From positions 1 through 64,000 of the forward strand of contig NZ_JABAHY010000005.1 in the NCBI RefSeq assembly GCF_012641515.1: a DNA stretch of 64,000 nucleotides. Direction: 5' to 3'. The notes below the pieces were generated by a model. The model was given only the letters and a program-made list of their open reading frames with translations, did not search any database and was not told the origin of the DNA. A program made the position numbers and the translations under genes. Shown here piece after piece: positions 24,296 to 33,186 of this stretch. Positions within the stretch are counted from its first letter, which is position 1. Every line of letters starts with the position of its first letter. This DNA is from Nesterenkonia sedimenti. Lineage in GTDB: Bacteria > Actinomycetota > Actinomycetes > Actinomycetales > Micrococcaceae.

Positions 24296-27034
24296 GTGTC
24301 AGGCAAGAAACTGGTCATTGTCGAGTCCCCGGCTAAATCCCGGTCAATCGCCAAATACCTCGGCGAGGATTTCATCGTCGATGCATCCGCCGGGCATATC
24401 CGTGACCTCCCGCAGCCCTCCGACCTGCCCACGGATATGAAGAAGGGCCCGTTCGGGAAATTCGCGGTGGACCCCGAGAATGGTTTCGAGCCGTATTACG
24501 TTGTCTCCGACTCCAAGAAGTCCAAAGTCCGGGAGCTGAAAAAGCAGCTCAAAGAGGCCGACGAACTTTACCTCGCAACTGACGCCGACCGCGAAGGTGA
24601 AGCCATCGCCTGGCATCTCTACGAGGTCCTCAAACCCAAGGTTCCCACCTACCGGCTGACCTTCACCGAGATCACCAAAGAGGCCATCCAGCGGGCCATG
24701 GAGAGCCCCCGGGAGATCGACACTGACCTCGTTGACGCCCAGGAGACCCGCCGTATCCTCGACCGGCTCTACGGCTACGAGATCTCACCGGTGCTCTGGC
24801 GCAAGGTCGGCAGGGGCCTCTCCGCCGGCCGTGTGCAGTCGGTTGCCACACGCATGGTGGTCGACCGGGAACGTGAACGCATGGCCTTCATCCCCGCTGA
24901 CTACTGGGACCTCTCCGGGACCTTCGTCACCGACTCCGGGGAGAGCTTCGGCGCCAAGCTCCATGCCGTGGACGGTAAACGCATCGCCGCCGGCAGCGAC
25001 TTCACTGATAAGGGTGAACTGAAGAAGAACCGCAGCGACGTCGTCGTTCTCGGTGAAAATGACGCGGTATCCCTGGCGGAGGGGCTCACTGAGGTGCCCT
25101 GCACCGTGGACTCCCTGGAGGACAAGCCCTACTCCCGCAGGCCTCAGCCGCCGTTCATCACCTCGACCCTGCAGCAGGATGCGGCCCGCCGGCTGCGGTT
25201 CTCCTCCCGGGTGACCATGCAGGTGGCTCAGCGGTTGTACGAAAACGGGTACATCACCTATATGCGTACCGACTCCACAGTGCTCTCCAATGAGGCGCTG
25301 CAGGCGGCTCGGCGGCAGGCCAGCGAGCTCTACGGTGCCGAATCTGTGCCGGAGAAGCCCCGGTTCTACGCCCGGCGCAGTGACACCGCCCAGGAAGCCC
25401 ATGAGGCGATCCGCCCGGCCGGTGACTCCTTCCGCACGCCTAAGCAGGTGCGCAATGAGCTCTCCGCCGATGAGTTCAAACTCTATGAGCTGATCTGGAA
25501 GCGCACCGTCGCCTCCCAGATGGCAGATGCCAAGGGTTTCACCGCCAGTGTGCGGCTGACCGGCACCGCAAGCGATGGCCGCAGCGCGACCTTCGGCGCC
25601 TCCGGAACGGTGATCACCTTCCCCGGGTTCCTGGCCGCCTACGAGGAGATCAAAGACAACGACGACGCCGGCAAACCGGCTGAGAACGCCAAGGACAAGC
25701 GGCTGCCCAAACTCGAAGAGGGGCAGGGCCTGACCTCCGATGACGTTGAGGCCAAAGGGCACACCACCTCGCCGCCGGCCCGCTACACCGAGGCTACGAT
25801 CGTGGCCGAACTGGAGAAGCGGGAGATCGGCCGACCCTCTACCTACGCGCCGACCATCTCCGTGATCATGGACCGCGGCTATGTGACCAAACGCGGTAAT
25901 GCCCTCGTGCCCTCCTGGACCGCATTCAGTGTCATCCGGCTGCTGGAGGAACACTTCGGTCACTACGTGGACTACGACTTCACCGCGCGGCTGGAGGATG
26001 AGCTGGACCAGATCGCCCGCGGGGAGATCGAACGTGAAGCCTGGCTGCAGGGCTTCTACTTCGGTGCCAACAGCCCGCAGGCGGGACTGAAAGCTGTAGT
26101 GGATAACCTCGGTGAGATCGATGCCCGGGCGATCAACACCATTGAGGTCGCCGACGGCGTTGAGGTCCGTGTTGGCCGATACGGCCCCTATCTGGAGCGC
26201 CCCAACCCCGATGGTGAGGCCGATGAGAACGGTGAGCTGAAGCTGCAGCGGGCCAATATCCCGGACGGGCTCGCCCCTGATGAGCTGACCCGGCAGAAGG
26301 CTGAGGAACTCTTCGAGCAGGCCGCCCACTCCGGCAAGGTGCTGGGCACCGATCCTGAGACTGGCCGGGAGATCGTGGCCAAGGACGGCCGCTATGGGCC
26401 CTATGTCACCGAGGTCATCCCGGAGATGACTGAGGAAGAGATCCAGGCTCATATGGACGCTCAGCCCACCGAGTACTACAAGAACGGTAAACCGAAGCCG
26501 AAGAAGAAGCCTAAGAAGGAAAAGCCGCGTACGGCCTCCCTGTTCAAGACGATGGACCTGGAGACGGTGACCATCGAAGATGCGCTCAAGCTGCTCTCCC
26601 TGCCCCGGACCGTGGGAACCGATGGTGATGAGGAGATTCTGGCGCTCAACGGCCGCTTCGGTCCCTATCTGAAGAAGGGCACTGACACTCGCCCGCTGCA
26701 GAGCGAGGAGCAGCTGTTCAGCATCACTGAGGATGAGGCCAAGAAGATCTTCGCCCAGCCGAAACAGCGTGGTCGTGGGGCGGCCAAACCGCCCCTGGCG
26801 GAGTTCGGCACTGACCCCATCACTGAGCGTGCCGTGGTGGTCAAGGATGGTCGTTTCGGTCCCTATGTCACCGATGGGCAGACCAATGTCACCGTCCCGC
26901 GCAGCGTTCAGCTGGAGCAGTTGACTAAGGATCAGGCCTTCAGCCTGTTGGCGGAGAAGCGGGCCAAGAGTGGCGGCGGATCCTCATCCGGTTCCACCAA
27001 GAAGGGCGGCCGGAAAACGGCCGCGAAATCCTAG
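24296..27034 (+). CDS. topA: DNA topoisomerase I
   Basis: This 912-residue type IA topoisomerase relaxes negative supercoils. The TOPRIM domain opens with KLVIVESPAKSRSIAKYLG and has ATDADREGEAIAWH. The active tyrosine is in YITYMRTDSTVLS. The C-terminus lacks four-cysteine zinc fingers and instead has repeated G-R-[YF]-G-P-Y motifs (four or more copies) and a Lys/Gly/Ser-rich tail, as in actinobacterial enzymes. GTG 24296 with AAGGAGAT upstream is chosen; the frame is open further upstream but without similarity. Confidence 0.96.
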   Translation: MSGKKLVIVESPAKSRSIAKYLGEDFIVDASAGHIRDLPQPSDLPTDMKKGPFGKFAVDPENGFEPYYVVSDSKKSKVRELKKQLKEADELYLATDADREGEAIAWHLYEVLKPKVPTYRLTFTEITKEAIQRAMESPREIDTDLVDAQETRRILDRLYGYEISPVLWRKVGRGLSAGRVQSVATRMVVDRERERMAFIPADYWDLSGTFVTDSGESFGAKLHAVDGKRIAAGSDFTDKGELKKNRSDVVVLGENDAVSLAEGLTEVPCTVDSLEDKPYSRRPQPPFITSTLQQDAARRLRFSSRVTMQVAQRLYENGYITYMRTDSTVLSNEALQAARRQASELYGAESVPEKPRFYARRSDTAQEAHEAIRPAGDSFRTPKQVRNELSADEFKLYELIWKRTVASQMADAKGFTASVRLTGTASDGRSATFGASGTVITFPGFLAAYEEIKDNDDAGKPAENAKDKRLPKLEEGQGLTSDDVEAKGHTTSPPARYTEATIVAELEKREIGRPSTYAPTISVIMDRGYVTKRGNALVPSWTAFSVIRLLEEHFGHYVDYDFTARLEDELDQIARGEIEREAWLQGFYFGANSPQAGLKAVVDNLGEIDARAINTIEVADGVEVRVGRYGPYLERPNPDGEADENGELKLQRANIPDGLAPDELTRQKAEELFEQAAHSGKVLGTDPETGREIVAKDGRYGPYVTEVIPEMTEEEIQAHMDAQPTEYYKNGKPKPKKKPKKEKPRTASLFKTMDLETVTIEDALKLLSLPRTVGTDGDEEILALNGRFGPYLKKGTDTRPLQSEEQLFSITEDEAKKIFAQPKQRGRGAAKPPLAEFGTDPITERAVVVKDGRFGPYVTDGQTNVTVPRSVQLEQLTKDQAFSLLAEKRAKSGGGSSSGSTKKGGRKTAAKS

Positions 27035-27065
27035 CCGAGGCTCATAAGGGGAAGAGAACAGGCAT

Positions 27066-28127
27066 ATGCGACTCGGAGTTCTGGACATCGGCTCCAACAC
27101 GGTCCATCTGTTGCTCGTGGATGCTCATATTGGGGCGAAGCCGGCGGCATTCGCCTCACATAAGCGGCCATTGTCCTTGGTGAAGTATCTCGACGAGGCC
27201 GGGGCGATCACCGATGAGGGCCAACACGAGCTGATCGGCTTCATCTCCGAGGCTGTCCGGTTCGCTGCTCGGCATCGGGCCGAGGATATGCTCAGCTTCT
27301 GCACCTCCGCGATCCGGGAGGCCGCCAATGGGGCCGAGGTTATCGCCCGGGTCCAGCAGGAGACCGAGATTGAGCTGACGGAGCTTACCGGGGCTCAGGA
27401 ATCGGCCATGACTTTCTTCGCGGTGCGTCGCTGGCGGGGCTGGAGTGCCGGTCACATCCTGAACTTCGATATCGGTGGCGGTTCCCTGGAGCTGGCCTAT
27501 GGTCAAGACGAGTTGCCTTCGACCGCACTCTCGGTGCCACTGGGTGCTGGACGGCTGACCCGGGACTTCCTGCCCAGCACTATGGCCGATGGTGCCGCCC
27601 CCAGTAAGACCGAGGTCAAGGCACTGAAGACCTATGTGCGCGAGGAGATTGAGGCTGCTCGCCGGGAATTCCCGCAGCTGAAGGAGCAGCTGGAGGTCAC
27701 CGCGACCTCCAAGACCTTCCGCTCCCTGGCGCGGATGACCGGGGCCGCTCCCTCGGCCGAGGGACCCTATGTGAAACGGGTCCTACAGCTGAAGGAACTG
27801 CGGGGGCTGACCAAACGACTCAGCGAGATGACCGCCAAAGAGCGGGCCAAACTGCCCGGAGTCTCGGAGATGCGTTCCAAACAGGTGTTTGCCGGTGCGC
27901 TGGTGGCCGAGACGGCCATGAAGACTTTCGGCATCGAGGAGCTGACCATCTGTCCCTGGGCGCTGCGTGAGGGTCTTATCCTTCGCCGGCTGGACACTCT
28001 GGCCCGGGATGTGAATGTGGAAATCCCACATGCCCCGGCAGTAGGACATGTGGACCTCAACCGCGAACTGCGGCGGCCCACCCATAAGGATGTGAAAGCG
28101 ATCGCCGTGGAGCACGCCCGTGTCTGA
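27066..28127 (+). CDS. Ppx/GppA phosphatase family protein (exopolyphosphatase)
   Basis: This 353-residue sugar-kinase/HSP70-fold phosphatase has VLDIGSNTVHLLLVD at the N-terminus and LNFDIGGGSLELAYG as the second phosphate loop, both typical of Ppx/GppA. It hydrolyses polyphosphate or pppGpp-type substrates. GGGGAAGAG precedes the ATG. Its stop overlaps the TIM-barrel gene GTG by 8 bases, as in the conserved ppx-proC gene block. Confidence 0.92.
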   Translation: MRLGVLDIGSNTVHLLLVDAHIGAKPAAFASHKRPLSLVKYLDEAGAITDEGQHELIGFISEAVRFAARHRAEDMLSFCTSAIREAANGAEVIARVQQETEIELTELTGAQESAMTFFAVRRWRGWSAGHILNFDIGGGSLELAYGQDELPSTALSVPLGAGRLTRDFLPSTMADGAAPSKTEVKALKTYVREEIEAARREFPQLKEQLEVTATSKTFRSLARMTGAAPSAEGPYVKRVLQLKELRGLTKRLSEMTAKERAKLPGVSEMRSKQVFAGALVAETAMKTFGIEELTICPWALREGLILRRLDTLARDVNVEIPHAPAVGHVDLNRELRRPTHKDVKAIAVEHARV

Positions 28128-28938
28128 GCAGCCGGTCCGCCGGTCCATCCCGGTCTCCCTGTCCTCCTCCTCGGTCTATCCGCTGGGGGTCGCTGAGACT
28201 TTCTCCATGGCCGAGGACCTCGGTTATGACGGGGTGGAGATCATGGTCACCCACCGGGCAGAGACTCAGTTGGCATCGGTGATCAACGAATGCTCCTGGC
28301 GCTTCGGGCTGCCGGTACTGGCGATTCATGCCCCGACCCTTCTGCTGACCCAGCAGGTCTGGGGTTCCGCCTCGGATAAGCTCTGGAAATCAGCCGACCT
28401 GGCAAAACAGGTGGGCTGCGACGTCGTCGTCGCTCATCCGCCTTTCCGGTGGCAGGGCAATTATGCCGAAAGGTTCCCTTCCCTGGTGGAGGAGATCGAG
28501 GAGCACACCGGAGTGGCGATTGCGGTGGAGAATATGTACCCCTGGCGGGCCGGGGGCCGGGAGGCGGCGATGTACCTGCCGCATTGGAATCCGGTGCCCT
28601 ATGGCTATCGGCACGTGACCTGGGACTTCTCCCATGCGGCCACGGCTGAGGACGACTCCTACGAGAACGTGGCAGCCCTGGGCTCCAGGCTGCGGCATGT
28701 GCATCTTACCGATGGCTGGTCCAATGGGTTCAAAGACGACCACCTCGTCCCAGGCCACGGCAACCAGCGAGTGGCTGAGACCCTGCAGCTGATCAGCCAG
28801 CCGGAGTTCGGCGAGGGCGGTTTCCAGGGCGGGGTGGCCGTGGAGGTCTCCACCCGGTCCAAACGTAAGGTCGGCCAGCGTGAGCAGATGCTGGGCGAGT
28901 CTCTGGCCTTCGCCCGAGAGTACCTCGGACAGGTTTAA
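28120..28938 (+). CDS. Sugar phosphate isomerase/epimerase (xylose-isomerase-like TIM barrel)
   Basis: This 272-residue AP-endonuclease-2/xylose-isomerase-type TIM barrel has VEIMVTHRAE, IAVENMYPW, HVTWDFSHAA and VHLTDGW as the metal-binding strands. The GTG start overlaps ppx. Orthologues sit between ppx and proC in mycobacteria and relatives (Rv0498 type). The substrate is not established. Confidence 0.88.
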   Translation: MSEQPVRRSIPVSLSSSSVYPLGVAETFSMAEDLGYDGVEIMVTHRAETQLASVINECSWRFGLPVLAIHAPTLLLTQQVWGSASDKLWKSADLAKQVGCDVVVAHPPFRWQGNYAERFPSLVEEIEEHTGVAIAVENMYPWRAGGREAAMYLPHWNPVPYGYRHVTWDFSHAATAEDDSYENVAALGSRLRHVHLTDGWSNGFKDDHLVPGHGNQRVAETLQLISQPEFGEGGFQGGVAVEVSTRSKRKVGQREQMLGESLAFAREYLGQV

Positions 28939-28941
28939 ACT
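28936..28941 (+). promoter_or_regulatory. Leaderless -10 hexamer of the PH/SHOCT gene
   Basis: TAAACT is 6 nt before ATG 28948 and overlaps the stop codon of the upstream isomerase gene. Confidence 0.5.
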
Positions 28942-28947
28942 TCGGGT

Positions 28948-29511
28948 ATGAGTCATAAGCAGCAGATCGCTGAGGCCCGGCAGCGGATGGCGAGTAAATT
29001 CTGGACCGGAGGGTCTATCAAGGCACTGCCCAAAGTGCTGCAGTCCCAGGAGGCAGTCCTGGAGATGGCATCTGCCTCCTTCAACGACGGGCAGGGAATT
29101 GCGGTGCTGACAACGCACCGGGTCTTCGGTCTGCGGGCAGGTCTCACCGGACGTGAACTCGAGGAACGTCCCGCTGAAACGATTACGGCAGTGCACAGCA
29201 AACGAGGGTTGATCAACAGCAGCCTGACCATCGAAAGTCTCACCGGCTCTCTGACATTCAGCAGCATGGTGGCCGAGGACGCCACTCGGCTGGAGACCAG
29301 GATCCGCACGGCATTGGCCTGGCAGGGGCCGCCTGAGCCGTATGCCCCAGGGAACGATTTCGACCCCTATGGGAGTCTGCCCACTGGTTCCTCGATGCCG
29401 CATCCGGAGGCCGCTGAGCGGCTGCGCAGTCTCCGCGAGCTCTATGACCAGGGACTGCTGATGGAATCGGAGTACCAGGCCAAACGCGCTGAGATCATCG
29501 CCCAGCTTTGA
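28948..29511 (+). CDS. PH-like domain protein with C-terminal SHOCT motif
   Basis: This 187-residue cytoplasmic protein has a bacterial pleckstrin-like beta domain (about 35-125, GIAVLTTHRVFGLRAG and SSLTIESLTGSLTFSSM) and a short SHOCT tail (RLRSLRELYDQGLLMESEY). SHOCT is an oligomerisation motif found in many unrelated contexts. The role is unknown. It is the last gene before the restriction-modification cassette. Confidence 0.78.
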   Translation: MSHKQQIAEARQRMASKFWTGGSIKALPKVLQSQEAVLEMASASFNDGQGIAVLTTHRVFGLRAGLTGRELEERPAETITAVHSKRGLINSSLTIESLTGSLTFSSMVAEDATRLETRIRTALAWQGPPEPYAPGNDFDPYGSLPTGSSMPHPEAAERLRSLRELYDQGLLMESEYQAKRAEIIAQL

Positions 29512-29589
29512 ACCTCACCTTTTGAGGTCCGATAGGCTCACACAACGGGTAGGTTGTGCCTGATTGCCGAGGATGTCGGGGCATCCAGA

Positions 29590-29595
29590 TAGGCT
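29590..29595 (+). promoter_or_regulatory. Possible -10 hexamer of hsdM
   Basis: TAGGCT lies 8 nt before ATG 29604, fitting the leaderless pattern. A second ATG at 29598 is 2 nt after the hexamer and so less likely. Confidence 0.4.
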
Positions 29596-29603
29596 GGATG
29601 ATC

Positions 29604-31223
29604 ATGGGGACGACGACGCCGCAGGGCACGACTGACACTGCAGCCACTGGTAGTAAGAGCCGTGCCAGGAAACCGAAGAAGGCTGATACCAAGACTCTCG
29701 AGCAGCGGCTTTGGGATGCTGCGGATCTGTTACGAGGCAACCAAGAACCTAGCGAGTACAAGCATGTGGTGCTTGGGCTGATCTTCCTGAAGTACATCTC
29801 TGACCGGTTCACCGAACGTCGCGACCAGCTCGAGGTTGAGCTGCGCACTGAGGGTATCCCGGCTGAACAGATTCCTCACTTCCTGGAGCACCGGGATGAG
29901 TACACCTCCCACCACGTGTTTTGGGTTCCAGAGCATGCCCGCTGGAAGTACCTGCAGGACCAGGCCAAGACTCCCGCAATTGGTGAGCTGGTCGATGCAG
30001 CTATGGACCTCATCGAGAAGGAGAACTCCACCCTGCGCGGCGTGCTGCCGCGCAACTATGCTCGGGAGGGCCTAGATCAGGGCCGGTTGGGGCAGCTGGT
30101 GGATCTCGTGGGCAATATCGGCTTCACAAGCACCGATGACCACGGTTCGGACGATGTACTCGGGCGCGTCTACGAGTACTTCCTCGGTCAGTTTGCGGGT
30201 AAAGAGACGGGTAAGGACGCCGGTGCGTTCTACACCCCACGCTCAGTGGTCAAGACTCTTGTGGAGATGCTGGAACCCTACGCTGGCCGGGTGTTTGACC
30301 CCGCCTGTGGATCAGGCGGCATGTTTGTGCAGTCGACTGAGTTCGTGAAGGCTCACGGCGGACAGCAGACGGATATTTCAATTTACGGCCAAGAGTACAC
30401 CCACACTACGTGGAAGCTGGCCAAGATGAACCTGGCTATCCGGGGCATTGAAGCTGACCTGGGGACTAAATCAGCGGACTCCTTTGCAGAGGATCTGCAT
30501 CCCGACCTCAAGGCGGACTTTGTAATTGCGAACCCGCCCTTTAATCAGGACGACTGGTTCCACCCCAAGCTGGCTGATGACCCCCGTTGGCAGTATGGCT
30601 TGCCGCCCAAAGGGAACAGTAATTTTGCTTGGGTGCAGCATTTTATCCACCACCTAGCGCCTAACGGCACGGCCGGGATTGTGCTGGCCAATGGTTCGTT
30701 GTCCTCTAAATCTGGTGGTGAGGGAGATATCCGCCAGAGGCTGGTGGAGGCAGACCTAGTGGACTGTGTTGTTGCCATGCCCGATCGGTTGTTCTTCAAC
30801 ACTGGAATTCCGGTGAGTCTGTGGTTCTTCAGTAAGAACCGTCACGGCAACGGGCGCCGGGAACGCAAGGGTGAGGTCTTGTTCATTGATGCCCGGAAGT
30901 TGGGCCGTATGGAGTCTCGCAAATTGCGAGTGCTCGATGATGATGACGTCGCCAAGATCTCCGATACTTACCACGCCTGGCGGAACAAAAACGGAAAGTA
31001 CGACGACGTCCCCGGTTTCGTGAAAGCGGTGTCGCTGGAAGAGATCGAGAAGCATGACTTTGTGCTCACTCCGGGGCGGTACGTCGGCGCTGAGGCGGTT
31101 GAGGACGACGACGAGCCGATCCAGGAGAAGATCGAGCGCCTGACCAGCGAGCTCTACGCCGAGTTCGACCGCGGCCGCGAGCTGGAGCAGACCATCCGTG
31201 AGCGGCTGGGTGACTTGAAGTGA
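29604..31223 (+). CDS. hsdM: Type I restriction-modification system, DNA methyltransferase subunit
   Basis: This 539-residue adenine N6-methyltransferase has a Lys/Thr-rich N-terminus, an HsdM N-terminal helical domain (LEQRLWDAADLLRG onward), and an N6-MTase core with DPACGSGGMFVQS for SAM and IANPPFNQDDW as the catalytic NPPF motif. It methylates the target sequence chosen by HsdS. The stop overlaps hsdS as GTGA. Start selection follows the -10 distance; ATG 29598 is possible. Codon use is less GC-biased at third positions than in the neighbouring core genes, suggesting acquisition. Confidence 0.95.
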   Translation: MGTTTPQGTTDTAATGSKSRARKPKKADTKTLEQRLWDAADLLRGNQEPSEYKHVVLGLIFLKYISDRFTERRDQLEVELRTEGIPAEQIPHFLEHRDEYTSHHVFWVPEHARWKYLQDQAKTPAIGELVDAAMDLIEKENSTLRGVLPRNYAREGLDQGRLGQLVDLVGNIGFTSTDDHGSDDVLGRVYEYFLGQFAGKETGKDAGAFYTPRSVVKTLVEMLEPYAGRVFDPACGSGGMFVQSTEFVKAHGGQQTDISIYGQEYTHTTWKLAKMNLAIRGIEADLGTKSADSFAEDLHPDLKADFVIANPPFNQDDWFHPKLADDPRWQYGLPPKGNSNFAWVQHFIHHLAPNGTAGIVLANGSLSSKSGGEGDIRQRLVEADLVDCVVAMPDRLFFNTGIPVSLWFFSKNRHGNGRRERKGEVLFIDARKLGRMESRKLRVLDDDDVAKISDTYHAWRNKNGKYDDVPGFVKAVSLEEIEKHDFVLTPGRYVGAEAVEDDDEPIQEKIERLTSELYAEFDRGRELEQTIRERLGDLK

Positions 31224-32380
31224 GCTTACTCGGACAGCACGTTGAGCTGGTCACCGGCTTCCCTTTCAAGAGTCGAGGTTTTAGTGAGGACGCTTCCCAC
31301 GTCCGTCTGCTTCGAGGTGACAACATTGCCCAGGGCACTCTGCGATGGTCCGGCTCGAAGCACTGGCCAGAGGGTATTTCGCCGGACTTGACGAAGTACG
31401 AGCTCAGATCAGGTGACGTGGTGATAGCAATGGATCGGCCGTGGATTTCGGCCGGTCTTAAGTATGCGGTTGTCCGCGAAGCGGACCTGCCCGCGATGTT
31501 GGTCCAGCGAGTGGCGCGGCTTCGTGCGAGGGATCACCTAGACCAGAGGTACCTGGGCTACATCATTGGTAGCCGTGACTTCACGAATTATATTCGCGGC
31601 ACGGAAACTGGATCAGCCGTACCGCACATTAGCGGGACGCAGATCATGGAATTTCCGCTGCCGCCCCTCCCGCCCCTCGAAGAGCAGCGGGGGATCGCAG
31701 CAACGCTGGGTGCCCTGGACGACAAGATCGACTCCAACTGCCGAGCGATAGATTCGGCTGAGGATCTTGGAGAAGCGCTCTTCCGCAAAGCAGCTGACAA
31801 AGTGCAGACGCTTACGGACATCGCTGAGGTCACGATGGGAAGTTCACCGCCCGGCGACACCTACAATGAGGAAGGCGAGGGGGTGCCCTTCTATCAGGGT
31901 GTCAAGGACTTCGGTGTTCGTCACCCGAGTTATCGGGTTTGGACAACAGGCCCCGTAAGAACCGCACATGCGAACGCCACGTTGATCTCGGTGCGAGCGC
32001 CGGTGGGACGTTTGAATCGGGCAAAAGAGTACTGTTGTATCGGTCGCGGCCTCGCAGCTGTGACGAGCAGCTTTCCCAGCACCTGCTATTACTCGCTTCA
32101 GGCAGCTGATGCAGTATGGGCGCCTTTTGAGCAAGAGGGCACCGTTTTTGGCTCGATGAACAAAAAGAGCCTGACGTCCGCCCAAGTTCCGTGGCCATCT
32201 GAGTCCGGTGTCCGAGAACTCGAGGCCCAGCTTTCTTCATTGGACACCCGGATCACAAGTCTTACTGATGAGAACCGGAAGTTATCCGGTCTCCGGGACG
32301 CGTTGCTGCCGGAGCTCCTCTCTGGCAGGGTCCGCGTCCCAGAAGCCGCTGAGGCTGTGGGGGAGGGGTTGGGTGTCTGA
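31220..32380 (+). CDS. hsdS: Type I restriction-modification system, specificity subunit
   Basis: This 386-residue HsdS has two target-recognition domains (about 1-150 and 200-335) separated by conserved helices (PPLPPLEEQRGIAATLGALD) and closed by a second helix (SLTDENRKLSGLRDALLPEL). Each half contacts one side of a bipartite site; the recognised bases cannot be read from the sequence. The GTG overlaps the hsdM stop, and its own end overlaps the DUF3800 gene by 8 bases. Confidence 0.93.
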   Translation: MSLLGQHVELVTGFPFKSRGFSEDASHVRLLRGDNIAQGTLRWSGSKHWPEGISPDLTKYELRSGDVVIAMDRPWISAGLKYAVVREADLPAMLVQRVARLRARDHLDQRYLGYIIGSRDFTNYIRGTETGSAVPHISGTQIMEFPLPPLPPLEEQRGIAATLGALDDKIDSNCRAIDSAEDLGEALFRKAADKVQTLTDIAEVTMGSSPPGDTYNEEGEGVPFYQGVKDFGVRHPSYRVWTTGPVRTAHANATLISVRAPVGRLNRAKEYCCIGRGLAAVTSSFPSTCYYSLQAADAVWAPFEQEGTVFGSMNKKSLTSAQVPWPSESGVRELEAQLSSLDTRITSLTDENRKLSGLRDALLPELLSGRVRVPEAAEAVGEGLGV

Positions 32381-33032
32381 TCGAACTCTGTTCGTATTCC
32401 TCGACGAGTCCGGTGATCTGAACTTTTCCGCCAAGGGAACTGACCACTTCGTCGTTGCCGCGGTCTACACGATGGATCCTAACCTGACAGCCGCCCCCAT
32501 GCAGCGATTGAAGTACGAGCTCATGGCGGAGGGGAGCGAAGACCTCGAGTTCCACGCCACTAATAATTCCCGCAGTACGCGCAAACGGGCTGCTGAGACC
32601 ATCTCAAGTCTCAGCTCACACTTCGGGGCAAAAGTCCTGTATGTGGACAAGCATTACACTCACCCCAAACGCCAAAGTGACGCCGGAATGATGGAAGTCT
32701 TCGGCACCGCAGTGGCGCGATGGTTGGTATCTGAATGTGGGCCGGACTATGCGTTTGAGCAAATCGTGCTCGTCTTCGACTCAGTTCTCACTGGGAAGCA
32801 GCGGAAGGCTTTCCTCAAAGTGGTGAAGCCGAAGATCAAATCACTTGGCGTGCCGTTCCACGTCATGTTCCACCCAGTGAAATCAGATCTCAATGGACAG
32901 ATTGCGGACTATCTCGCCTGGTCTACGTACCGCTGGCTGGAGAATGAAGACCCTGGTCCTCTTGAGGCTCTCGAGCCGATAGATCCCCAGTTGTTCGACC
33001 TCTTTAGCCAAGGCAACACTCGATACTATTAA
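32373..33032 (+). CDS. DUF3800 domain protein within the restriction cassette
   Basis: This 219-residue protein starts at GTG 32373 behind GGGAGGGG. FVFLDESGDLNFSAKGTDHF is the DUF3800 opening with the conserved DESG acidic motif; later QIVLVFDSVL and KSDLNGQIADYLAW keep further acidic residues. The family has an RNase-H-like fold and is common near phage and defence genes, but its activity is not settled. Overlap with hsdS by 8 bases shows coexpression. It may be a nuclease or sensor accessory to the type I system. A strong terminator follows directly. Confidence 0.85.
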   Translation: MSDRTLFVFLDESGDLNFSAKGTDHFVVAAVYTMDPNLTAAPMQRLKYELMAEGSEDLEFHATNNSRSTRKRAAETISSLSSHFGAKVLYVDKHYTHPKRQSDAGMMEVFGTAVARWLVSECGPDYAFEQIVLVFDSVLTGKQRKAFLKVVKPKIKSLGVPFHVMFHPVKSDLNGQIADYLAWSTYRWLENEDPGPLEALEPIDPQLFDLFSQGNTRYY

Positions 33033-33038
33033 AAATGA

Positions 33039-33095
33039 CCACCCCGCCTAGCCTTGCGGCAAAGCCCGGGGGCTTTTCTCAGCGGGGTGGAACCT
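33039..33095 (+). terminator. Nested-hairpin intrinsic terminator after the DUF3800 gene
   Basis: CCACCCCGC (33039-33047) pairs with GCGGGGTGG (33082-33090), and inside the loop AAAGCCC and GGGCTTT (33061-33076) form a second stem followed by TTCTC. It separates hsdM-hsdS-DUF3800 from hsdR. Confidence 0.7.
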
Positions 33096-33186
33096 TTTCA
33101 CTCATTATTATACCGCGTGGGGCAAGCTCCTAAGCAGCTTGTAGGGTGATGGTAGATCGCTCGTGCCGGTTGAGGGAGGGCCTGAC

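Noticed and set aside
24785-26452. 555-codon open frame antisense to topA
   Set aside because: It lies entirely opposite the well-conserved topA gene, has no recognisable domain, and long antisense frames are expected in high-GC DNA.
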